From assembly GCA_964428805.1 (NCBI GenBank), contig CAYRZF010000027.1, positions 1 through 24,520 of the forward strand: a stretch of DNA of 24,520 nucleotides, written 5' to 3'. The stretch is from CAYRZF01 sp964428805. Its GTDB lineage: Bacteria > Methylomirabilota > Methylomirabilia > Rokubacteriales > CSP1-6. Position numbers and translations under genes: made by a program. Below, one piece after another: positions 1 through 7,480 of this stretch (within the stretch, counting starts at the first letter, position 1; the number at the start of each line of letters is the position of its first letter). The notes below the pieces were generated by a model, which made no database searches, was not told the origin of the DNA, and worked only from the letters and a program-made list of their open reading frames with translations.

Positions 1-77
1 CCCGTCACCAGCGTCAGCTCACTCACGCGATCAGGCGGGCCCGCACGATGGCCCTTCTGCCGTACGCGTCCGAATAG
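1..77 (+). CDS. rpsR: 30S ribosomal protein S18, C-terminal end (5' truncated by window)
   Basis: Reading from base 3, the translation ends RRARTMALLPYASE and stops at TAG 75-77. The preceding residues are RHQRQLTHAI. This is the characteristic C-terminus of bacterial S18 (QRQLxRAIKRARxxALLPY), a small-subunit protein of the ribosomal platform that binds next to S6. Only about 24 residues lie in the window. The order rpsR then rplI is the usual bacterial one and supports the call. The fragment is too short for length-based gene calling but the motif is distinctive. Confidence 0.88.
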   Translation, partial: RHQRQLTHAIRRARTMALLPYASE

Positions 78-302
78 GCGACTGCCGTGCCAACTGACTT
101 CGCCACACTTCGTTCTCGGTCGTCGGCATTCCTCTTCGGGCACCGCGTCCGGCCGAAGGCCGGCGTGGTCGCTACGTCTCCGGCCGGCTCCTCCCTCGGG
201 CCTGGACCCATCTTCGATGGGTACCCCGCTCGTCATTTGGCCCGGCACCTGCGGCTACTGGTGAGGGTTTGCTCGTAAGGCTGGAGGCCGACGGGAGAGA
301 GC
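78..302 (+). other. rpsR-rplI intergenic leader with two hairpins
   Basis: This 225-bp stretch shows no convincing coding pattern. It holds a perfect 6-bp hairpin with a GAA loop (149-163). A second stem at 206-222 has 7 bp and a TTC loop, and extends to 204-225 with one bulged A. Neither is followed by a T-run, so they are not simple terminators. Many bacteria have a membrane-protein gene (DUF2232) in this slot; none is seen here. The hairpins could be processing or translational-control structures for rplI, which is inference. Confidence 0.35.
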
Positions 303-746
303 ATGAAGGTGATCCTGCTGGACGACATTCCCAAGCTCGGGCGGCGGGGGGAGGTGCGGGAGGTCGCCGAAGGGTACGCCCGGAACTACCTGCTTCCCCA
401 GCGGCTCGTCGTGCCCGCGAGCGCCTCGAACCTCAAGCAGGTCGACCAGATCAAGCAGCACCAGGAAGTCCGCTCCCGGCGCGCCAAGGCTGACGCCGAG
501 ACTCAGGCGAAAAACATCGAAGCCCTGACTTTCTCGCAGGTTCGCCAGGCCTCCGAGGAGGGCCGTCTCTACGGCTCGGTCGGCACCCCGGACCTGGCCG
601 CCTTCCTCGCCCAAAACGGGCTCAGCGTGGAGAAGCGCAGGATCGGCCTCGACGAGCCGATCAAGGCATTGGGGGAGTATACGGTTCCGATCCGACTCCA
701 CCCCGAGGTCACCGCCCACCTCAAGGTCACCGTCACGCGCGGGTAG
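303..746 (+). CDS. rplI: 50S ribosomal protein L9
   Basis: The 147-aa product begins MKVILLDDIPKLGRRGEV and continues with VAEGYARNYLLPQRLV, the classic N-terminal RNA-binding signature of L9. A long connecting helix (about residues 41-75) and a C-terminal domain rich in LYGSVG and IRLHPEV motifs follow. The length matches the family (about 148 aa). L9 binds 23S rRNA at the base of the L1 stalk and helps maintain reading frame. The ATG at 303 is preceded by a GGGAGAG Shine-Dalgarno at 291-297. The stop is 3 nt before the dnaB start, so the two genes are probably cotranscribed. Confidence 0.97.
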   Translation: MKVILLDDIPKLGRRGEVREVAEGYARNYLLPQRLVVPASASNLKQVDQIKQHQEVRSRRAKADAETQAKNIEALTFSQVRQASEEGRLYGSVGTPDLAAFLAQNGLSVEKRRIGLDEPIKALGEYTVPIRLHPEVTAHLKVTVTRG

Positions 747-749
747 GCT

Positions 750-2123
750 GTGGCCACGCTCTCGGAGCTCCTGACCTCCAAAATCCCCCCCCACAGCCTG
801 GAGGCGGAGAGGGCCGTCCTCGGCGCCGTCCTGCTTGAGCGGGAAAGCCTCCCGAAGGCGATTGAGATCCTCAGGCCCGTCGATTTCTACAAAGAAGGCC
901 ATCGGAAGATCTTCCGGACGATGATCAGCCTCTTCGAGCGCTCCGAGCCCGTTGATTTGTTGACGCTCTCCGAGGAGTTGCGGCGCTCCGGGGAGCTGGA
1001 CGAGGTGGGGGGACCCGCCGCCCTGGCCGGGCTCGTCGAGGAAGCTGCCACCGCTGCGCACCTGCTCTCGTATGCCGGCATTGTCCGCGAGAAGTCCCTG
1101 CTCCGAGACCTGATCCGAATCTCGTCCGAAATCATCGGCCAGAGTTACGAAGCCAAGGAAGACGTGGACACTCTCCTGGATCAGGCTGAGCAGCAGATCT
1201 TCCAGCTCTCCGAGCGGCGCATGCAGGGAACGGTTGTCCAGGTCCGTACCATCCTCAAGGAGACGTTCGAGTACATCGAGAAGCTGTACGAACGAAAGGA
1301 GCACGTGACCGGCCTCCCCACAGGATTCAGGAAACTGGACGAGCTGACCTCCGGGCTCCAGTCGTCCGACTTCATCCTCGTGGCAGGCCGGCCGTCCATG
1401 GGGAAGACGGCCTTCGCCCTGAACATTGCCAAATACGCCGGGATCGAACTCACAAAGCGGGTGCTGGTCCTGAGCCTGGAGATGTCCCGCGAGCAGGTGG
1501 TGCAGCGCCTCCTCTGCGCCGAAGCACGCGTGGATTCGCATCGGGTCCGGACCGGCTACCTGGAGCCCAAGGACTGGCCGCGCCTGACGAACGCGGCGGG
1601 GCGGCTGGCCGAGGCACCGATTTTCATCGACGACACCGCGGGGCTGACGGTGCTGGAAGCCCGGGCCAAAGCCCGCCGGATGAAGGCCGAACACGGGCTG
1701 GACCTTGTCCTCATCGACTACATCCAGCTCATGCGCGGGCGGGGAGGCATGGAGAACCGGCAGCAGGAGATCTCCGAAATTTCGCGGGCCCTCAAGGCCA
1801 TGGCGAAGGAGCTCCGCGTGCCCGTGGTGGGCCTGTCCCAGCTCTCCCGGGCCGTGGAGACTCGCCCCACGCGGGAGCACCGGCCTCAGCTCTCGGATCT
1901 CCGCGAATCGGGGGCATTGGAGCAGGACGCCGACCTCATCATCTTCCTCTACCGGCCCGAACGCTACAAGGAGCAGAGCGAGATCCCCCCCGACCAGCAG
2001 AAGCTGGCGGAGGTCATCGTCGGCAAGCAGCGCAACGGACCCACGGATACGGTCCGCCTGACGTTCATCCCCGAATACGCGAGCTTCGAGAATCGAGTCG
2101 AATCGGACCGAAAACCGTACTGA
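750..2123 (+). CDS. dnaB: Replicative DNA helicase DnaB
   Basis: This 457-aa protein is full length for DnaB. The N-terminal domain (about 10-110, PPHSLEAERAVLGAVLL) binds primase. The linker helix is followed by a RecA-like ATPase with Walker A GRPSMGKT near residue 213, a catalytic-glutamate segment LSLEMSREQ, Walker B VLIDYIQLM and the C-terminal SDLRESGALEQDAD motif. The hexamer unwinds DNA 5'-3' at the replication fork. The start is GTG 750, only 3 nt after the rplI stop, as expected for the rpsF-rpsR-rplI-dnaB cluster. No separate promoter is evident; expression is probably coupled to the ribosomal genes upstream. Confidence 0.97.
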   Translation: MATLSELLTSKIPPHSLEAERAVLGAVLLERESLPKAIEILRPVDFYKEGHRKIFRTMISLFERSEPVDLLTLSEELRRSGELDEVGGPAALAGLVEEAATAAHLLSYAGIVREKSLLRDLIRISSEIIGQSYEAKEDVDTLLDQAEQQIFQLSERRMQGTVVQVRTILKETFEYIEKLYERKEHVTGLPTGFRKLDELTSGLQSSDFILVAGRPSMGKTAFALNIAKYAGIELTKRVLVLSLEMSREQVVQRLLCAEARVDSHRVRTGYLEPKDWPRLTNAAGRLAEAPIFIDDTAGLTVLEARAKARRMKAEHGLDLVLIDYIQLMRGRGGMENRQQEISEISRALKAMAKELRVPVVGLSQLSRAVETRPTREHRPQLSDLRESGALEQDADLIIFLYRPERYKEQSEIPPDQQKLAEVIVGKQRNGPTDTVRLTFIPEYASFENRVESDRKPY

Positions 2124-2165
2124 GGTCACTTCCCATGTGCCTTCGGCACCCGGCCCGTGACGGAA

Positions 2166-2194
2166 TTGCGGACGGGGGAGGACGAGAGTATCAT
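2166..2194 (+). promoter_or_regulatory. Possible sigma70-type promoter for the KimA-like gene
   Basis: TTGCGG (2166-2171) and TATCAT (2189-2194) are separated by 17 bp, about 85 bp upstream of the chosen GTG. A small hairpin with arms GTGCC/GGCAC and loop TTC (2137-2149) follows dnaB but lacks a T-run. I looked for the c-di-AMP (ydaO) riboswitch that often precedes kimA in Firmicutes and saw no match. Confidence 0.45.
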
Positions 2195-2279
2195 CTAGCG
2201 CCGTGAAAGTAACGGTGTGCGCGAGGGGAACCGGAGCCCGTCCTCCCGTTCCCCTTTGTTTTTCGTCCGGAGAAGGTGC

Positions 2280-4103
2280 GTGAAGCCGCCCCACTGGTTC
2301 AAACGGCTGGTCGTCGGCAGCCGGCTGCCCCTCGCCCAGGCGAGGCACGAGCGGCTCGGGAAAGCCGCGGGCATGGCCGTTTTCTCCTCGGACGCGCTCT
2401 CCTCGGTGGCCTACGCGACCGAGGAGATCCTCCAGGTGCTCCTCCTCGCCGGCGCCGCGGCACTGGCCCTGTCCGTTCCCATTGGCCTGGCTATCGTCGT
2501 GCTCGTGGCCATCGTGGCGGCCTCCTACCGCCAGACCATCAGGGCCTACCCTCAGGGCGGGGGGGCCTACATCGTCGTCAAGGACAACCTCGGCACGTTT
2601 CCCGGACTCATCGCCGGGGCGGCGCTCCTCATTGATTATCTCCTGACCGTGGCCGTGAGCGTGGCGGCCGGTGTCGCCGCGATCACGTCGGCGCTGCCCT
2701 GGCTTTTACCCTACCGGGTGGTTCTCGGGGTTGTCGCCGTGGCGGCCGTCGCTCTCGCCAATCTCCGGGGGGTGAGGGAGTCCGGGGCGATCTTTGCGCT
2801 TCCCACCTACCTGTTCATCGTCAGTTTCGCCGGCATGCTGGGGTATGGGTTCGCCGAGTTCCTCTGGGGCAGCCCCCCGCTCTCTGAGGGTCCTCCGCCC
2901 TCTCCTGTGGGTTCCGGCATCGGCCTCTTTCTGATCCTCCGCGCCTTCGCCTCAGGCTGCACGGCCCTCACAGGCATCGAGGCCGTGTCGGATGGCGTCC
3001 CCGCGTTTAAGCCTCCTGAGGCCCGAAATGCCCGCGCGGTGCTCGCCTGGATGGCCCTGATCCTCGGCACCCTCTTTCTGGGGATCACGCTCTTGTCCTC
3101 CTGGCACGGGATCGTGCCCACGGAGGGCGAAACCGTCGTCTCGCAGTTGGCCCATAAGGTGCTCGGCACGAGCGTCTTCTATTACGAGATCCAGGTGGTC
3201 ACCATGCTGATCCTGGTTCTCGCAGCGAACACGAGCTTCGCCGACTTTCCACGGCTCTTGTTTTTCATGGCAAGAGACGGGTTCGTGCCTCGTCAGTTCG
3301 GAAATCGCGGCGATCGGCTGGTGTTCTCCAACGGTATCCTGATCCTGGGTGGGCTGGCAGCGCTGCTGATCGTGGTCTTCCGGGGCAGCACCCACGCGTT
3401 GATTCCTCTCTACGCGGTGGGGGTGTTCATGTCCTTCACCTTGTCTCAGGCCAGCATGGTCCGTCGCTGGCTGCGGAGCCGCGAACCGGGCTGGGGGTGG
3501 CGGGCGGGGGTGAACGGCGTGGGGGCCGCGACCACCGGGGTGGTGATGGTGGTCATCGCGGGAACCAAGTTCGTCCACGGCGCGTGGCTGGTGGTCCTGC
3601 TGATCCCGGTGCTGATGGTTGCCTTCCTCTCGGTGAAGCGTCACTACCGGGAGGTAGCGGGGCAACTTTCCCTCGAGCAATGCGGGGCAGAGTCGACGTT
3701 CACGCACACGGTGTTGGTCCCGGTGGGGGACCTCCACGCCGGGGTGGTGCGGGCCCTTCGGTACGCTCAGTCTCTCTCCCCGAGCGCGAAGGCGGTGTAC
3801 GTCGAGCTGGATCCGGAAAAGACGCGGAAGCTGGAGGAGAAGTGGACAAAGTGGGGGTGCGGTGTGCCACTGGTGGTGCTGACCTCGCCCTATCGCTCCC
3901 TCCTGGGCCCATTTTTGGAATATCTGGACCACGTGCAGAATCAGCGGGAGAACCACATGGTGACGATCGTGGTGCCGGAGTTCATCCCGGCCCGGTGGTG
4001 GCAGCACCTGCTGCACAACCAGACTGCGCTCCTCATTAAGGGGGCGCTCCTCTTCCGGCAGAACGTCGTCGTCACCGACGTTCCTTACCATCTGAAGCGG
4101 TGA
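2280..4103 (+). CDS. KimA-like APC-superfamily permease (probable potassium or amino-acid importer)
   Basis: From GTG 2280 the product is 607 aa. This start has a GGAGAAGG Shine-Dalgarno just upstream (2269-2276), whereas an in-frame start at 2217 has none. The protein opens PHWFKRLVVGSRLPL and then LSSVAYATEEIL, the SSDALSSVAY signature of the KimA/YdaO group of the APC superfamily. About 12 hydrophobic segments follow to residue ~465, then a soluble C-terminal tail of about 140 aa (VLVPVGDLHAGVVRAL...), as in KimA, which binds c-di-AMP there. Bacillus KimA has nearly the same length. KimA imports K+ by proton symport; related permeases move amino acids. The substrate here is inferred. Confidence 0.78.
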   Translation: MKPPHWFKRLVVGSRLPLAQARHERLGKAAGMAVFSSDALSSVAYATEEILQVLLLAGAAALALSVPIGLAIVVLVAIVAASYRQTIRAYPQGGGAYIVVKDNLGTFPGLIAGAALLIDYLLTVAVSVAAGVAAITSALPWLLPYRVVLGVVAVAAVALANLRGVRESGAIFALPTYLFIVSFAGMLGYGFAEFLWGSPPLSEGPPPSPVGSGIGLFLILRAFASGCTALTGIEAVSDGVPAFKPPEARNARAVLAWMALILGTLFLGITLLSSWHGIVPTEGETVVSQLAHKVLGTSVFYYEIQVVTMLILVLAANTSFADFPRLLFFMARDGFVPRQFGNRGDRLVFSNGILILGGLAALLIVVFRGSTHALIPLYAVGVFMSFTLSQASMVRRWLRSREPGWGWRAGVNGVGAATTGVVMVVIAGTKFVHGAWLVVLLIPVLMVAFLSVKRHYREVAGQLSLEQCGAESTFTHTVLVPVGDLHAGVVRALRYAQSLSPSAKAVYVELDPEKTRKLEEKWTKWGCGVPLVVLTSPYRSLLGPFLEYLDHVQNQRENHMVTIVVPEFIPARWWQHLLHNQTALLIKGALLFRQNVVVTDVPYHLKR

Positions 4104-4155
4104 CGCGGCCCCTCTGGTACACTTAGTCGTCGCGTGACCACCACGCGTCGATCCG

Positions 4156-5076
4156 ATGGACATTCAACTGACGCCCGAGGAACCCCTCGACGTTTTTCTC
4201 ACGCTCGCCCGCTATCGGATCTGGGGCGAGGATCCCGCCAACAAGCTCGGCGATGGTGTCTTCCGGCGAGTTCTGGCGATGGATGGCGAGCTCCACGGCT
4301 ACACACTCCGCTGGTCCGGGCCTCCCGACGAGGCGCGGCTCACGATCACGCTTCCCGGATCGCGATCCACGCGGGTTGGGGAGGCGGTGTGTGCCGAGGT
4401 CCGGCGCCTCCTTTTCCTCGAGGCGGACCTCCCCGGGTTCTACCGGATGGCGAAGGGCGACGGGGGCCTCCAGGGTCTGATCGCCCCCTTCTACGGCATG
4501 CGCCCCACCCTGGCAGCAACTCCTTTCGAGATGCTTGTCGGAGCCATCACAGCTCAACAGGTCAACCTCACGTTCGCCCTGAGCACCCGGAGCCGGTTGG
4601 TCCGTCGATTCGGCCGCCCGGTTCAGGTGGCAGGTGAAACCGTTTGCGCCTTCCCCGCTCCCGAGGTGCTGGCCACGGCGCGGGTGCGCGACCTTCGCCG
4701 CATGCAGTTCTCGACCCGCAAGGCCGAGTACATCATCGGACTGGCCCGCCGAGTGTCCCGCGGAGAGCTCGTGTTCGAGCGGCTGACGTCGCTTCCGAAC
4801 GACCAGGTGATCGCCGAGCTGACGAAGGTCCGCGGAGTGGGTCGCTGGACCGCGGAGTGGTTCTTGGCGCGGCAGCTCGGGCGCGGGAATGTCTGTCCCG
4901 CCGGAGACCTGGGGGTCCGGAAGTCTTTCGCCCACTTCTACGCCCGGGGGCGCGCGCTCTCGGAGCGAGGGATCCGTCGTCGGGCGGCCGTGTGGGGTCA
5001 CTATCAGAATCTGGCGGTGCACTATCTCCTGGCCGGGCATAGGCGGCTCGCTGCGAGATCGGGAGGCGGCACGTGA
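4156..5076 (+). CDS. DNA-3-methyladenine glycosylase II-type (AlkA family, HhH-GPD)
   Basis: This 306-aa protein has an N-terminal AlkA-like sheet domain (about 1-110) and an HhH-GPD core. The core shows FEMLVGAITAQQVN near 118, the helix-hairpin-helix VRGVGRWTAEWFL around 227-240 and the catalytic aspartate D251 in PAGDLGVRK. AlkA-type enzymes excise alkylated bases by cleaving the N-glycosidic bond in base-excision repair. The start ATG 4156 has no strong Shine-Dalgarno. A -10-like TACACT lies at 4118-4123 but has no good -35. The stop is about 50 bp before the MFS start. I leave the symbol blank because AlkA paralogues are common. Confidence 0.88.
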   Translation: MDIQLTPEEPLDVFLTLARYRIWGEDPANKLGDGVFRRVLAMDGELHGYTLRWSGPPDEARLTITLPGSRSTRVGEAVCAEVRRLLFLEADLPGFYRMAKGDGGLQGLIAPFYGMRPTLAATPFEMLVGAITAQQVNLTFALSTRSRLVRRFGRPVQVAGETVCAFPAPEVLATARVRDLRRMQFSTRKAEYIIGLARRVSRGELVFERLTSLPNDQVIAELTKVRGVGRWTAEWFLARQLGRGNVCPAGDLGVRKSFAHFYARGRALSERGIRRRAAVWGHYQNLAVHYLLAGHRRLAARSGGGT

Positions 5077-5128
5077 GCAGACTGAACCGCCGCGTGTCTC
5101 GGTGCGCGGCGTGGACTGGCGGGCATTG

Positions 5129-6676
5129 ATGGGCGAGCGTTCCCGCCAAGGCGTCGTCATCGCCGGCGTCATGCTGGCCCTCTTTCTGGCGGCGATGGAG
5201 TCCACGGTGGTTGCCACCGCCATGCCCACGGTGGTTTCCAGCCTCGGGGGGATCCGGATCTACTCCTGGGTGTTTTCGGCCTTCCTCCTGACCGCCACCG
5301 TCAGCATGCCGCTGTGGGGGCGGCTGTCCGACCTCCTGGGGCGTCGGCCGACCTACCTCGCGGGCATTGCCATCTTCCTCCTGGGCTCGGGGCTTTCAGG
5401 ACTCTCCCAGAGCATGGCTCAGCTCATCACGTTCCGAACCCTTCAGGGCCTGGGCGCCGGCTCGCTCATCACGCTGGGCATGACGCTGGCTGGCGACCTC
5501 TACGGGCTTGAACGGCGCGCCAAGATGCAGGGGTACTTCTCCGGGGTGTGGGGGCTTGCCTCCCTGATCGGCCCCCCCCTCGGCGGGCTCCTCTCCGACC
5601 ATGTTTCGTGGCGCTGGGTCTTCTACATCAATCTCCCCTTCGGCGCGCTAGCCGCCCTCGCCATCGGGTGGGGGCTGGTGGAGCCGGTGGGCCGTCGCCG
5701 GTCGGTGTCAATTGACTTCGTCGGAACCGCGCTCTTCACTCTGGCGATCTCCTCTCTACTCGTGGGGCTGACCGCGGGCGGCCGCGTCGCGTCGTGGCTG
5801 ACCCTTGCCGTCCTGGGCCCCCTGGCCGTGACCGCCCTCTGCCTTCTGCTGTTCGTGGGCGTCGAGCGCCGGGTCGCGGACCCGCTGATTCCCCTCGACC
5901 TCTTTAAGCATCCCATGGTGCGGGCCGCTGCGGCCACCGGCTTCCTGGCCGGGATGGCGATGTTCGGCGCGATCTCGTACATCCCGCTTTATCTCCAAGC
6001 CGTCCTGGGGGCCACCGCCACGCAGGCGGGATTCGTCCTGACACCGTTCATCCTCGGGTGGGTGACGTTCTCGATCTTGAGTGCTCGGTTCGTGCTCCGC
6101 GTCGGATACCGGGGAATCGTCATGACGGGCATGGCGATCCTGACGTTCTCTTTCGTCCTGCTCGCGACCTGGGACCAGAACCTCACCCGCCCCTCGGCGG
6201 TGCAGGCCGTGCTCTTCGCCGGCGTCGGCATGGGAATGGTGATGGTGCCCATGCTCATCGCGGTGCAGAACGCGGTGCCGAAGCGGGACCTTGGCGTGGC
6301 GACCTCCGCGGTCCAGTTCTTCCGAAGCATCGGCGGGGCGGTGGGTGTGGCGGTCATGGGGGCGGCGATGTCCCATCGCCTCGAGACTGAGCTGCTTGTC
6401 GCTCTGGCGTCCTCGACAGCGGGCACGCCCCTCGGCGCGCAGATCCGGGAGCTCATGACCCATCCGGATCTCATCGTCAACCCCCTGACCCGCGCGGCGC
6501 TGGCGCCGGCGGTCCTGGCCCACGTGCGGCTCGCGATGGCCCAGGCTCTGCACGCGGTCTTCGTGGTAGGGCTGGTCGTCTGCGTCCTGGCGCTGGCCTC
6601 GTCGTTCCTGGTCCCGTCCGGGCGCGCCCGGGATCTGGCGCGGGCCGAGGAGGCCGCACCCACGCCCGGCTCATAG
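5129..6676 (+). CDS. MFS multidrug efflux transporter, DHA2 (EmrB/QacA) family, 14 TM
   Basis: From ATG 5129 the product is 515 aa, typical of 14-TM DHA2 drug:H+ antiporters. TM1 contains LALFLAAMESTVVATAMPTV, matching the family motif D1 region. Motif A is GRLSDLLGRRPTYL, motif B is FRTLQGLGAGSL and motif C lies in LASLIGPPLGGLLSDHVSWRWVF. It probably exports lipophilic drugs or toxins across the inner membrane. GTG codons at 5102 and 5111 are in frame and either could be the true start, adding up to 9 residues; no start has a clear Shine-Dalgarno. A separate membrane-fusion partner is not present nearby. Confidence 0.9.
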   Translation: MGERSRQGVVIAGVMLALFLAAMESTVVATAMPTVVSSLGGIRIYSWVFSAFLLTATVSMPLWGRLSDLLGRRPTYLAGIAIFLLGSGLSGLSQSMAQLITFRTLQGLGAGSLITLGMTLAGDLYGLERRAKMQGYFSGVWGLASLIGPPLGGLLSDHVSWRWVFYINLPFGALAALAIGWGLVEPVGRRRSVSIDFVGTALFTLAISSLLVGLTAGGRVASWLTLAVLGPLAVTALCLLLFVGVERRVADPLIPLDLFKHPMVRAAAATGFLAGMAMFGAISYIPLYLQAVLGATATQAGFVLTPFILGWVTFSILSARFVLRVGYRGIVMTGMAILTFSFVLLATWDQNLTRPSAVQAVLFAGVGMGMVMVPMLIAVQNAVPKRDLGVATSAVQFFRSIGGAVGVAVMGAAMSHRLETELLVALASSTAGTPLGAQIRELMTHPDLIVNPLTRAALAPAVLAHVRLAMAQALHAVFVVGLVVCVLALASSFLVPSGRARDLARAEEAAPTPGS

Positions 6677-6706
6677 CGGCTTCTTCCCCTTCCGAAGGAG
6701 GCGACA

Positions 6707-7217
6707 GTGGCCCAGGACTTACCGCTCCTCGAACGGCTCGCCCAGCTCCCGGCTGTGCCGGTCGCGCAAATCCTGTCGCTCTTGGAGCGAACGGAGCGCC
6801 CGGATCAGGATCCGCTGCTGGTCCGTCTCGTTGGGGTGGATGAAGCAGGCGAGCGCCAGCTGCCCCCGTTGGTCGCGGCCGTCGTCCAGCATCTCCAGCG
6901 CGATCCGAATCTGACGTGCTATCAGGCCCTGCTCGAGGCGCTGACCGGGATCTGGACCGGCCGCGGTGCGCGCGGCGGTTGTCGCGCGGCTCCGGGCCGC
7001 GGGCTTACCGCCGGACGACCTTCTCCTGCGCCTCGGGGCGGTCTCGCCGACCCTGGGGTTCGCCGCCGAGCGCCGGGAGTGGGTCCGCGAGTGGCTGGCC
7101 GACCCGGTGACCCACGACGCTGCGCTGGTTGAACAGTGCCTGGTGCGCCTCCTCCTGGCCGTGCGGGGCATGGCCGAGGCCCGGGCGGCGGCGCTGACGG
7201 ATACGGGCGCCCCCTGA
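6707..7217 (+). pseudogene. Unknown small protein gene, apparently frameshifted near 6955
   Basis: A GTG start at 6707 follows a strong GAAGGAGG Shine-Dalgarno (6693-6700). The first part reads sensibly (MAQDLPLLERLAQLPAVPVA ... YQALLEALTGIW). From about 6955 this frame turns into Arg/Gly/Pro-rich shadow sequence until its stop at 7132. The next frame becomes protein-like there (AAVVARLRAAGLPPDDLLL ... VRLLLAVRGMAEARAAALT) and stops at 7217. The simplest reading is one helical protein of about 170 aa broken by a +1 (or -2) shift in the CG-rich stretch 6950-6970. Two overlapping genes, or a base-call error close to the assembly gap, are alternatives. I do not recognise the family. Confidence 0.5.
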
Positions 7218-7243
7218 GCGCGGCCGGCCACTTCCGGTAGAAT
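7215..7243 (+). promoter_or_regulatory. Possible promoter of the AhpD-like selenoprotein gene
   Basis: A good -10 hexamer TAGAAT sits at 7238-7243 in the context CCGGTAGAATGAG. The -35 position 17 bp upstream (TGAGCG, 7215-7220) is poor and overlaps the preceding stop codon. Once the duplicated flank and N-gap are collapsed, it lies about 45 bp upstream of the ATG. Confidence 0.4.
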
Positions 7244-7270
7244 GAGGGGGCTGCGCGCGACGCGGATCGT

Positions 7271-7325
7271 CACGAACGGAGGAGACATGGGACACTTGCA
7301 CGAGAAGAACGCCGAGAGGAAACGG
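7271..7325 (+). repeat. Left copy of 55-bp direct duplication flanking the N-gap (assembly artefact)
   Basis: These 55 bases are identical to 7426-7480. They include the GGAGGA Shine-Dalgarno and the first 13 codons of the AhpD-like gene (ATG 7287). Identity over exactly 55 bp up to both edges of the gap is what scaffolding of two overlapping contigs produces. It is not a biological repeat and should not be counted as a second gene start. Confidence 0.9.
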
Positions 7326-7425
7326 NNNNNNNNNNNNNNNNNNNNNNNNNNNNNNNNNNNNNNNNNNNNNNNNNNNNNNNNNNNNNNNNNNNNNNNNNNN
7401 NNNNNNNNNNNNNNNNNNNNNNNNN
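7326..7425. other. Scaffold gap of exactly 100 N
   Basis: One hundred undetermined bases, the conventional unknown-length gap size. Because the two flanks repeat the same 55 bp, the true sequence is probably continuous with no missing bases. Dropping one copy and the N run gives an intact promoter, ribosome-binding site and gene start. Confidence 0.97.
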
Positions 7426-7480
7426 CACGAACGGAGGAGACATGGGACACTTGCACGAGAAGAACGCCGAGAGGAAACGG
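7426..7480 (+). repeat. Right copy of 55-bp gap-flanking duplication
   Basis: Identical to 7271-7325. This copy continues directly into the rest of the AhpD-like gene and is therefore used for the gene coordinates. Confidence 0.9.

Noticed and set aside
87..278. A possible 63-aa protein between rpsR and rplI
   Set aside because: No ribosome-binding site, shadow-like composition, and it spans the two hairpins.
2124..2279. A c-di-AMP (ydaO) riboswitch before the KimA-like gene
   Set aside because: None of its conserved segments could be seen, and the region is short.
255..2348. A 697-codon open frame on the minus strand opposite rplI and dnaB
   Set aside because: It is the mirror of two certain genes in GC-rich DNA, has no family motif, and is biased in composition (many His, Arg, Gly and Pro).
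7287..7325. A second start of the AhpD-like gene on the left side of the gap
   Set aside because: It is the duplicated edge of a scaffold join, identical to 7442-7480.
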